Assembly: GCA_013399015.1 (NCBI GenBank) | Contig: VWZX01002690.1 | Span: 924,360-988,359, forward strand | Reading direction: 5' to 3' | Length of the DNA stretch: 64,000 bases | Source of the DNA: Galbula dea | Lineage: Eukaryota; Chordata; Aves; Piciformes; Galbulidae | Shown: piece after piece, positions 12,501-24,500 of the stretch | How the letters are laid out: the number at the start of each line of letters is the position of its first letter | Position numbering within the stretch: the stretch's first letter is position 1 | Program-made: the position numbers and the translations under genes | The notes under the pieces: model-generated | What the model was told of the DNA's origin: nothing | Seen by the model: the letters and a program-made list of their open reading frames with translations, nothing else | The model's database searches: none

Positions 12501-15500
12501 TTCAGGATGCAAGAATATCCACTGCACTCCTCACATGTAGCAAGGAAAGTGGGCAGAGCAGAAGAGAGGATTTCAGAGGTTTAGAGTCAGTGTCAGTCAG
12601 GTTTCAATAGTGGGATGTGTTTCTTCAGGCTGTACCCACCTCTCTTTCTTTCTTCATGTCTACCTGGCTTGCTGATGACAACAGCTTTGCTTCCTATGAA
12701 GGCAGAGAAGGTTTTTAACACTGATCTAAGCTGAATGGAAACTGTTTGAAGCAGCTTGAGTTGTGTCACTTCATTTTGCATGAACTCCTTCAGAGAGGCA
12801 ATCCAGGAACGCTGGAAACATGGAGCAAAAACCTCCTTTGATTCCACCTGCCTGGCAAAAGGCAGGCTGTGGATTCTCTCCCTCACTCATGACAGATGAT
12901 TGCCTAGCCTGCTTCTGAGGATTTCCAGTAGTGGAAATACCAGGATCCATGCTGCTACTTCACCATCTTACCAGTGAAAAGTCTTTCTGAAGTGTCACTT
13001 GAATCTTGCATGCTGCTTTTTGAGTCTGTTCCTTCTTGTCCTGCCCAGTGCTGTTGAAGAGATTTGATCATCTCTTTCTTTAGAGCAAGCATTTGTGTGT
13101 TTGGAGGTGGGTGCACATCTCCTTCCTTCTTTAACCTGCACTGCCCTAGTTCAGGCAGGTTTTCCTTACCAGGCCTGATTTTAGCCCTGTAGCTCACTCT
13201 TCTCTGGATGTTCAGCACTTATCCCATGTGGCTGCAAGCATGGGGTGCTGGAATACAGGATTGCCCCTGAGACCTTGCCTGTGCTGGCCAGGGCAGGAGC
13301 AGCAGGATCATCGCTGCAGCAGCTCTGGGACTGCTGTGCTGCATCTTGATCAAGCCCATGCACTTCTTTAGCCCAGCATGGTGCTCCTCTTCCTCCTGTG
13401 AGCATCAGGCTCTTGGCTCATGTTCAGCTTATGATCCCATGTGATGGCCTAGGTCTTTTCTTTTGGCTGAATGAATGGCTGCCAGTGGAGCTCTCTGCAT
13501 GCTGCCTTTGTGCAGCTTATGATGGACAGCTGCAAATACTTGTGATGCTTTTTTTTCCACACCATCCCTTAAGTTTATGAACATCAATCTGAATCTGAGC
13601 CTGTTCTTCTCCTCATTAGCCTCTGCCAGCCTCATGCCCTGGGCAAGTTTACTAACAACAATCTCTTGATCATAGTGCAGATTGTTGAAGACATGAAAGA
13701 GGAGCTAGTGGAGGACAAGACCTCCAAGGATGTCCTCTTGATACAGCCTTCCAGTTTACCAGGGAGCCTTTGAGGACTGGTTTTTGGGGTACTCTATTTT
13801 TAATTCACTTGATACAGCAGGTTTTCACTTTGATCCAGTTTTATTAGTTCCAGGTGAGGAAATATCAAGATGTTGATAAATTCTGGCTAAAACACTGACT
13901 GCCTTCTCTCAATTTACAAATCCAGTGTTCCTGCTACCTAAGGGAGTGATACTCAGTTTGTATGTGTCTTGACAAGTCCCTGTTGGCTCTTCTCAGCTGA
14001 TTTCTCCTGCCTTGCTTTTGAGAAGCCACAGGAATTTAGGAGATCTTGCAATAAAAAAAGATGTATGTCATTGGAAGAGTTCTTTCCAAAAGCTGTAACT
14101 TTCTGAAGTCTGAATAACAAGCAGAGTCTGGTAATTGGTCTCTGAAAGCAAGAGGTCAGCCAGGCTGGGCAGATTTTAGATAGGCAGCAAGTGACTCAGC
14201 AGAGCTAAAATCTTGCCAAACTGACTTCTCTTGGATTGAAAGCAGAGAGAAAAACATTACACAGTGAGGATATAATTTGAAGTGGCCTGATACTTTTAGG
14301 CATTTTGTTAGCCTTGTGTGTTATTTCCTTTAAGTTAGAACTCCTGGAAGGTAACTCAGGGGTCACCCACAAGGAGTTACCACAGCTCACTTTGAAGTGC
14401 TGGAGCTGGAGGCAGTCCAGGATCCTGTAACATGCAAGTTGGGAACTGCACATGGAAAGAATTGCTGAGCTTTCTGAAAAGAAGGGCACAAGGCACTGGC
14501 ATCTTCTCACCTTTTATTCTTCTGCTGCATGTGGGAACACTTGGTAACCGTTGTTTTGACATAAGGATAGCAGACCTTCTCTTTTTGGGGGGGGGAGTAT
14601 GGCTCAGTCCACTGCTTACAAACCCAACCACCATGGGAAGTGTGAAGCTAGAGAAGAAACAAACAGATTTGGGCCACAGGTAAGAAAGTTTGTGTTGAGC
14701 ATTGGAGGTATTGTGAGACTGCAGATGGGAGCTGGTGATGTGGGCCAGCTGCTGCATCTTTGCTCTATCACGTTTAAACAATAGCCTGTCTTGTTTCAGG
14801 AGCTAATTTTGTTTGTGGGTTTTCTGGAGTTAAAGGGTTTGGTTATTTTTGGAACCAACTCTAATTTTGTTTGGCTGTATTTCTGAAGGGAAGCTATTCC
14901 TTTAAGCCCTAGAATTTGCCTGCCTAGCAGGAAGCATTTGCACAGTGTGCCACTTGCTAACAAAATCTCTTGTCTGAGCCCACAGTGGTAGGTGCTGGCA
15001 GCATTTCATCCCTCTGCTACCATTTTTCTGCCCAGGATCCCTCCTCCCAGCAGGCCTGGCACTTGTCTGTGTGGCAGCCCTGGCTGTGGTGTGACCCTGT
15101 GTCACCCTGTGTCATGAGTCACCAGGGGATGTTGAGGTTGGCAGCTTTCCCCTGGTGTAGGGGTTAGGGGAGCTGGATGCAGTACTTGGTTTCAGGTACA
15201 GGATATGTCATTCTTCAGCTTCAAAACTTGTGGCTGCTTGTCTGAAGGACTCCACACCTGGAGCCTGTAACCCCAGGAGCTGCAGGAAAATCCTGAAAGC
15301 TCAGAAGCTGCAGATTTTGGAGTGTTGGAAGCAGTCAGCTCTTGAGTACCAGACAATCACATCCAGGGGTAGATACTGTAACAGCAAAAGAGATCCAGGG
15401 AGGGTTTTACCTTCTCAGCACAACAGCAGAAGAGCACAGCTCTCCCCAGACCTGGCTGCAGATGCTATCAGCAGCATTCATCTCTGCTGTGCAGCAATGG

Positions 15501-18500
15501 AAAATACTTTAGTGGTGAGTTAACTCGGAGGCATATCCTGATCCAGCCTTGTCACAATAGCAGGCTGCTGCAGGCACTTAGAGTTGCTCTTGCTGTGGAA
15601 TTGGAAGTCAGGAGCAGCCCTTTTTGTCTTCCTTCACAAAGAGGGTTTCTCTTTGTCCTGTGTGAGAAACAGGAGGCTGTTTGTGTGTTTTCCTTGGATG
15701 ATATTATTAAGGAAGATAATTGTTGAGGAGAAACAGCAGCTGAATGCAGGTGGAGCCAGTGCTGTCTTTTCTGTTGGGCACAGGTAAAGATCCTCCCCTT
15801 GAGGGCTCAGTTTGTTCTGGGTTGTCTTCATCCCTGGTTCACATGGCTTTAGTTGTGTCTGTGGATTAAACTGAAGTAAAAAAAAAAACCCCAAATGCCT
15901 TATTTATTTAGTGAAGCAGAGGCTTCATCTGTCTCAACTTATCTGTAAACAGCAGGGCTGGGGTAGGGGAAGGTCCCTGCAGAAGAGGATTTGCAGCACC
16001 AAGGTCCCAATCACTCCCTGTTATGCCTCAGCCCATGCTTTCAATTCTTTCAATACAACAAAGTCAAGCTGTTTTCTTTTTTTTCTTTCCTCCTAAGGTG
16101 AATCATGGTTGGAAAAAATTACTTATAGTAAAGAAAATCACAGAATTTGAGGCCTAATGTTTCTGGAGCTGCTGCTGGTGAGCTAGGAGTCATGGCCTGT
16201 TTAGAACATAATTGCATAGCTCTCTAAATTACTGCAGGCTTCTTCAATAAAGAAGGAAGAGAAAAAACAAATTGTAGAATGGTCAGAGTTGGAAGGGACC
16301 TTAAAGCTCATCTAGTTCCAACCCCCCTGCCTGGCAGGGACACCTTCCCCTAGATCAGGTTGCCCACAGCCCCATCCAGCCTGGCCTTAAAAGCTTCCAG
16401 GGATGAGGGTTCCACAACCTCTCTGGGCAACCTGTTCCAGTGTCTAACCACCCTCATGGTGAAGAGCTTCCTCCTAATATCCAACCTAAATCTACCCTCC
16501 TCCAGTTTGCTTACATTCCCCTGGTTCTGTCACTACCTGACCTCCTCAAAAGTCCCTCCCCAGCTTTCTTGTAGCCCCCTTCAGATCTTGGAAGGCCACA
16601 AGAAGGTCTCCTCAGAGCCTTCTCTTCTCCAGACTGAACAACCCCAACTCTCTCAGCCTGTCCTTGTAGCAGAGGTGCTCCCAAAGCCCAGTCTGTATAG
16701 CCATAGCTCAGTAATGAAAGCTTCACTTACTGGAACTTTTTCTCTCCATGTGAATGTGGATGGGTGATGGGAAGGAAGCCAAGTCCAAACTGAGTACACC
16801 TGGTGCTGTTATTCCCAAATGAGTCTGTAAGTGACCTGAAATTGGTCTGCATTTTCCAACTGCTCTGAGGGTTCTCAGAGGCTGATACTTCTGCCAGTCA
16901 AGGATGTGAAGATGTAAACCATTAACTCTTCTATTACTGACCACTTGGGAAGTACTCATCAAGTAAAATGCATTACTTTTGGGTCCAGGTGCAAACTTGG
17001 GTTGATATTAGGAATGATACTGGAATGGGAAGCAAGGGCCATGAAGCTGATCTCTGTTAGTCAGTGTATGTTCATGAGGTGAAGGATTCAGTTTGTTCTT
17101 AGGCAGTGAAAATCTGTAACTCTTTGAGGCAGGAAAGTTGTACAGCAGCCATGGAAAATGCATGATTAAACAATAATTAGAAGGAAAATCCCAACAAAGC
17201 AGCTGCTTTAAAGTAGTGCCCTAGTCACTGCAGCAGTTGCTGGGAGACAAGCTAGTGTTGATAGTTGCTCTCTCTTTCTCTTTGAGAGTCAGGCTGTTCG
17301 CACAGGCACTGACGATTGCTGTGCACTGAGCTTTTCCCCTGTAGCCCTCACTCTCCATGTGGCCTAAGAAGAAAAATGAACCTTGCACTGGATGTCCTGG
17401 CTTTTGGGGTCTTGTCATTTACTCTTTCTGCTTTCTCTTAAGGGACCTTGAAGCCAGAGCACAGAATGAGTTCTTTCGGGCCTTCTTCAGGCTGCCGCGG
17501 AGGGAGAAGCTCCACGAGGTCGCAGACTGTTGTCTCTGGACCCCGTTCAGCCGCTGTCACACAGCAGGCAGGATGTACACTTCAGACTCTTACATCTGTT
17601 TTGCCAGCAAAGAAAATGGCTGCTGCAATGTTATCATCCCACTTAGAGAGGTAGAGTGGTTTCTTTGTTTCATTTTGGGTCCTTATCTGCCAGCAGCACC
17701 TACTGTCACTTGACTTGTCTGCGGCGGGATGCTTGTGTGGAAGGTGCCTACGGGGTGGTTGTAAAGCTTGTTCTGGGACTCATCAGGGCACGAGTTCCTG
17801 AAAGTGGGGGTGATTCAACATGCTCCTAAGAGTTCAGTATCACCAGGTGATGCTGCAGGAGAGAGCACTGCAAAAGCAGAGTCCCAGAGTAGGACAGGGC
17901 TCCCCTCCCAACTCCACAATGCTTGATGTTGATGGATACTTCAGCTTGGACCAGTTCTAAGATGGTAAAGGCATCCTTGCCTGGGGTCAGCACTTAGAAG
18001 TGTTGAAACTCTCCCTCCATAGAAACTCTGGCAAACCTAAGGATACTTTGAAAAGCTGTAGGGCAGAGAGGAAAAAGTGGATGCTCTGGGTGCAGTGGTG
18101 AGCTGCCAAAATTTCCATGAAATCAGAGATTGACTTAAATGGAGGGAGAGAGCATGGGAAGGTGGTGGGAGTAGAGGAGGAGAGAGAAGCCATCAGCAAA
18201 CACCTGCCTGATCTGCTGTAGATACAAGGCTGTTATGATCTCTTAATTAAAGCTTTCTTTTCATCCTGGACTAATAAGAGTAACATCTAAATGATATCCT
18301 AACTGGAGCAACTTACTTTTCCCTGTCCCAGAAACAGTCCAGTAAGAGAACAGGGTTGTATTCTTGATCAGAAACAAGAAAACAACTGTCTTCCCCATCT
18401 TCAACAGTCTGGAAGTGAATTTCCTCCTTCATCCCCCTGCATCTGGTCGAGTTGATCCTTTCCCCAGTTTTACTTTAATCTTACTCCCCTTCCTTACCTT

Positions 18501-21500
18501 CCCCCTCAGTCCACTCTCCAGAAGTGGGCCACAAAGTCCTTTAATTAAGAAAAAAGTTAAAATATAGCTGGGGGATGCTTTTTGGTGCCTGCTGGCAGCT
18601 TCTAAGGAGAGCATGAACTTCAGGTGGTAGGATGTCTGATCAAGGAGAGCCAGTGGAGTCATGTTTCAAGCATGTGTGCACACGAATGCTGCCTTGGCAC
18701 CTTTAGGTGCCTGTATAACATTTGAAGGTGTTTCTGGGGATGTGGGCCATAATATGTTTTCTGTAATGCTTCTGGAAAAGGTGATCAGTATAGAGAAGAT
18801 GGAAGACACAAGCCTTCTCCCTAACCCCATCATTGTTAGCATAAGGAGCAAGACAGCCTTTCAGTTCATAGAGCTGAAGGACCGGGATACCCTGGTGGAG
18901 AACCTGCTCCAGAGGCTAAAAGAAGTTAACTCCAGCAACCCAGTGCACTGCAACAACTTGCAAAACAACAACCAGGTACTGAACTTGTGGTGGGTTTTTG
19001 GATTATGAATGCAGTGTGGTCCAATGCCCTGCCTTCCTCAGGGCCAGTTCTGTCTGATGCCTTCTGTAAAGACCTATGTGAGCACACCTGACCTGCTGGG
19101 GGGAAGGACTGCCCTTACTGGAGACCTCAAGGATCTGCAGGAATGGGCTGATAGAAGCTTCATGGAGTTCAACTAGCTTCATGAAGCTCAGCAAAAGTCA
19201 ATGTGAAGCCTGGCAGAGTCAGTCCATGCAGCAGTAGTGGCTGTAGCCAGGCTGGCTGGAGAGCAGCCCTGTGGAAGAGGCAGGGAGGTCATGGTGGACC
19301 ACAGGTTGAGAAGATAAATCAGCAGTGAAGAAAGCCAGCAACATATGGGGTTGTACCAGCAGGGGTGTAACCAGCAGGCCAAGGGTTGTTACTATTCCCT
19401 CTTACTCAGCACTTCTGATCAGTCCTGTGTCCACTTTTGACACTACCCCACCACATAAGAAAAGCATTGACAAGTGGAGGGCTGCAAGGTGGTCAGGGGC
19501 TGGAGCACATGCTTCATGAGAGAGGCTGAAGGAGCAGGGCTTATTTGTTCAGCCTGTCTTCTACTAGCTAATGGGGAAGTAGAGAAAATGGAGCCAGGCA
19601 TGCCTTGGAGGTGCCAGCTGAAAGATGAGCTGCAGCAGTGCCAAGATGCAGCAAGGGAAAGAACAAGAGAAAGATTTCCCCTCAAGGGTGGGAGGAGCTG
19701 GACCAGGGTGTGGCCTCCCCTTCCTTGGAGCTACTCAGCTCAACCAGACAACAGCCCCCAGCCACCTGGTCTGAAGGTCCCTGCTTTGAGCAGGAGTTGG
19801 AAAGGGAAGTTCCCCCAAATTGTTCTGACTCTGTTTTTCAAATGCTAACCAAAGCAGAAGATTTGCAGCTTATCACTTAGAGTTTACTAACAATTTCTGT
19901 TCTAATGTAACAACCCTTTTCCTGACATACAACTGAGAATGATCAGTCTTGAGCAAGGCCTTGCCTTCTGAAAGCTTTGAAGGTTTTGATGCAAAAGGCA
20001 ATGGCTAACCCAACTCTGTCTTGGTGGCAGTTGAGGACCTAGTTCTCAGCCTCTTGTCAGTCATTACTGCTTTGGTTATGCTTTGCAGAACAGTCCTGCC
20101 TTCGGAGCCTTCAAGGACGATGAGCCTGTGTGTCTGGGAACAGAGGCTTCACAAGGCAAGGAGAGAAATGGATGTGGGAAGGAGAGCAGTTATTTGCTCA
20201 ATGCAGAAGCACTAAGGTCAGACTTTCATCAGTCAGGAATAGCAGAACTTGATTTTGGAAAGGTAAGTGACATTTGGGGGAAGTTGTGGGGATATATATA
20301 TATATTTAATCTTTGTAAGAAGCTGGGCTGACATTCAAACAGATATTTTTAGTAAAAGGAGCTCTGTAATGGCTGGAGAAATTAGATGTGGGATAATGGC
20401 TTTGCTGTTTGCCTGGAGTTCTTTCTTTCTGGTGAATATTTACACTTTCCCTCCCTGTGTGGTGAATTGCATATGCAAAATGGGGCAGGTCGTAGTCCTT
20501 AAAGCAGTCCTTCCCGTTGCCATTGCTAATGCAAATCCCTGGTGGAATTCTTAATGTGGCAAGTGTTTCTGTGTAGCAGTTCTCACATGCCCACAAGTTG
20601 TTCTTTCCAAACACATCCTCTTGTTCCCAGTCTAGGGAGCAGATCAAGGAGAGCCTGTGGGATGACCACTTCGTGGAGTACGGCCGAACCGTCTGCATGT
20701 TCCGCACGGAGAAGATCAGGAAACTTGTTGCCATGGGAATCCCTGAATCCTTAAGAGGCAAACTCTGGCTGCTCTTCTCAGGTGGGCATGCTGTAGGCAT
20801 CATCTGATTCTGAAGGGGGCAAAACATTTAGGCAAGAAATCTCCTAAGGGCAAAGAAATGTCATGGACGTGGAGCTTACGATGCTGTTAGAGCGGGTCCA
20901 GAGGAGGGCCACAAAGATCCCCTAGGAGGACAGGCTAAAGGAGTTGGGGTTGTTCAGCCTGGAAAAGAGAAGGCTTCCAGGGGATATTATACCAGCCTTC
21001 CAGTACCTAAAGGGGGATTACAAGATATATATATAGAGAGACTTTTCAGCTGGTCAGATTGCAACAGGAAAAGGGGGAATGGATACAAGCTGATGGAGGG
21101 GAAATATAGACCAGAAATTAGAAGGTTCTGTACCCAGAGGGTGCTGAGGCACTGGAACAGGTTGCCCAGAGAGGCTGTGGCTGCCCCATCCCTGGCAGTG
21201 TTCAGGGCCAGGCTGGATGTGGCCCTGGGCAACCTGGTCTAGTGAGTGGAGTCCCTGCCCATGGCAGGGGGGTTGGAACTAGATGATACTTAAGGTCCCT
21301 TCCAAACCAGGGCCATCCTCTGATTACAAGTGAGAGGTGACCAGAACAGAACTGATGAGTGCAAGGAAGTACCTAGGTAGGTCTGTGACAGTTTTATCTC
21401 AGGGTGACATGACATGATGTGCAGAAGAATTGAAATAACATTTTCTTCATCTGTGTAATTTAAAATTAATGTCATGTATTCATAAAACAATGTTCTTCCT

Positions 21501-24500
21501 CCATTAGCAATTAGATTGTAGCACAAACACTGATTTACCCCTAGACAAACCAAATTACTGCAGAATAATGACATCCTGAAGCCAGCAGTCCTGCTCCTGC
21601 TTCTTGTTGAATGTTGGCAGGGCTAAGAGAAACCAGAGATGGAAAACCCAACTCGTTTCATCCACAGATCTGGCAGAGCCAGAAATGTGCCTCCTTTGGT
21701 CCTTAATCCAGTGTATGACATGCTCAGACTCCATGTGAAGGAACACTTGATGCAAGAGCTTTTCCTTCTTGGAAGGTGTGAACAGCTCCAAGTGTGTTTC
21801 TCTTAGTGAGGGTTTCTGCTGGGGAGATTTCCTGCTCAGAGTCATTATAGGATCATAGGATTGTCAGAGTTGGAAGGGACCTCAAAGATCATCCAGTTCC
21901 AACCCCACTGCCTGGTAGGGACACCAGCCACTACATCAGGTTACCCAGGGCCTCATCAAGCCTTGTCTTAAAAGCTTCCAGGGATGAGGCTTCCACAACC
22001 TCTCTGGGCAACCTGTTCCACTGCCTAACCACCCTCATAGTGAAGAACTTCCTCCTAATATCCAACCTAAATCTCCCCTCCTCTAGCTTACACCCATTTC
22101 CCCTGGTTTTATCACTGTCTGACCTCCTAAAAAGTCCCTCCCCAGCTTTCTTGTAGCCCCCTTCAGACACTGGAAGGCCACAAGAAGGTTCCCTCGGAGC
22201 CTTCTCCTCTGCAGACTGAACAACCCCAACTCTCTCAATCTGCCCTCGTAGCAGAGCTGCTCCAGTCCTCTGATCATTCTCCTGGCCCTTCTCTGGACTT
22301 GCTCCAGCACCCCCATATCTTTCTTATAATAGGGGCTCCAGAACTGGATGCAATATTCCAGGTGGGGTCTCAGGAGAGCAGAGTAGAGGGGGAGAATCAC
22401 CTCCCTCCACCTGTTGGCCACACTCCTCTTGCTGCAGCCTAGGATACGCTTGGCCTTCTGGGCTGCAAGCAAGTATTTAAGGTGTTTGACTCATCTTGTG
22501 TCACAGAAGCTTTGCTGATGCTTATTTGCTCTTCAAGACACATCTTTTGCTAGGACTTCATTTCTCTGAGGTCTGGAGATTCCACTAACTTCATGCACCT
22601 AGGAGAAAAACCCTCTTGCTTACCTCCCACAGCACACTTGTGTCTCCTCTCTCTCTGCAGACGCGGTGACGGATCTCGCCTCGCACCCTGGTTACTACCT
22701 GCACCTGGTGGAGGCATCCATGGGCAAGTACTGCATGGCCACTGAGGAGATCGAGCGCGACCTCCACCGCTCGCTGCCTGAGCACCCGGCCTTCCAGAGC
22801 GAGGCCGGGATTGCTGCCCTCCGCAGGGTGCTGACGGCATATGCACACAGGAACCCCAAGATAGGATACTGCCAGGTGAAGAGCTCCCAGCACCACAGCA
22901 GTGCATGGCTTCTTTTCATCTCCTTCCACTCTCTTCTAGCATTCTCTTGGGAGTATTTGTAATGGTGGCTTTGATAAACAGTGTCCTTTAGTGGTAAGAA
23001 TAGCTAACTGGAGATATTAAATGTCATTGACTCTGTTGGACTAGAGGAGCTTTCGAGGTCCCTTCCAACTCCTAACAGTCTGTGATTCTGTGAAAATAAG
23101 CACAAGGGCTTAACAAAAATACTCCCTTAGCATTTTGCAAACTTCATTTAGAGTTAAAGGAGGGGAAAAATGTGTTTCTGATGCTTCTGTTTGTTCAAAA
23201 CTGCATTTCTTGCAGAGTACTGGGAGACAGTGCAAAGTAAACTGGCCTGCAGAGGTGAGATTCACGTAGAGCACTGGGACAGAGGTTTAATGCACTGAAG
23301 TTCTGCCTCTTGCTTCCAAAACTGATGATAAATTGTGAAAGTACTTTGCCCAGCTGGCCAGCTAAAATAATAGCTTTACCTTCATGGGAAGTTCCATCTA
23401 AACATAAGGAAGAACTTCTTTCCTTTGAGGGTAGTAGAGCACTGGTCCAGGCTGCCCAGGGAGGTGGTGGAGTCTCCATCTCTGGAGACATTCCAAGGCC
23501 ACCTGGACACCATCCTGTGCAACCTGCTGTAGGTGACCCTGCTCTGCCAGGGGAGTTGCACTAGATCTCCAGAGGTCTCTTCCAACCTCTAACATTCTGT
23601 GATTCTGTGCAGCTCCCTGAATTGTGATTAACATCAGACCAGTCCGGGTACAGCAAAGGCTGGAAAGCAGCCCCAAAACATCTGGTACCATCAGTTACCT
23701 GCTTGGTCTCTGGGCAAATCCAGTACTTTCTCCATTGTTTCCTATTGTTCTTCTCCAGAGCAGTATTCATAAGCTCTGAGAAACTTATTATGGCTTTGGG
23801 TTGCAGTTAAATATTCACTGTCTATTACCTTTCTCTTGCTGTTTGGCTTTGGGTTTTTTTTGAGTTGTTTAGATGATGTTAGGCTACTTCTTTCTTTTAA
23901 AGATAGGCACAATTTCCCTTGTGTCAGCAGGATCTGCTGTCACTAACAGATCTTTTCTTTGCCCTTGTAAGTCTATGAATATTCTGACCTCAGTGCTGCT
24001 GCTGTATGCCAAGGAGGAAGAAGCCTTTTGGCTGCTGGTTGCTGTGTGTGAGCGAATGCTGCCAGATTACTTCAACCACCGAGTGATAGGTGAGCTCCTG
24101 TCTCTCTTCTTGCTGACTGGGAAGGGACAACCACATGGCACTGGGCTGAGTAAAATGCCCAAGGTCTTCTGAGGTCCAGAGCCCACAGGGGAGGAGGTCC
24201 ATTGGCTTGTGCAGGGACAGCAGTGGTGGCTGCTCAGGTTCTAGCTAGGGCTGGCTTCGGTTGGAAGGGTTTGGACAGCAAGAACTATAAATATGTGCTC
24301 AGCTTTACACTTTGGGTTTTAGTTTGGTTTTTGTCTTTTCCTGTTGGTCAGGAGGCAGTGACACTTTTGTTGGTTAGGTAAAAATAGAAGAGCATGTGTG
24401 TCTTGGGTAGGAGTGCTCTGTGTTAGAGACTCAAGCTGTTAAGGTGAACCTAGGAGAGCTCTGCTAGGGCAGCTACTTCTGACCTGGCCACACAATCCAG

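Larger units (their letters stand above)
9472..17442 (+). other. TBC1D8: TBC1D8 intron 5 (about 8 kb)
   Basis: The largest intron in view. It holds two CR1 copies in opposite orientation (10862-11228 and 16275-16690). Apart from these it is unique sequence; no exon, RNA gene or other repeat was recognised. Confidence 0.8.
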
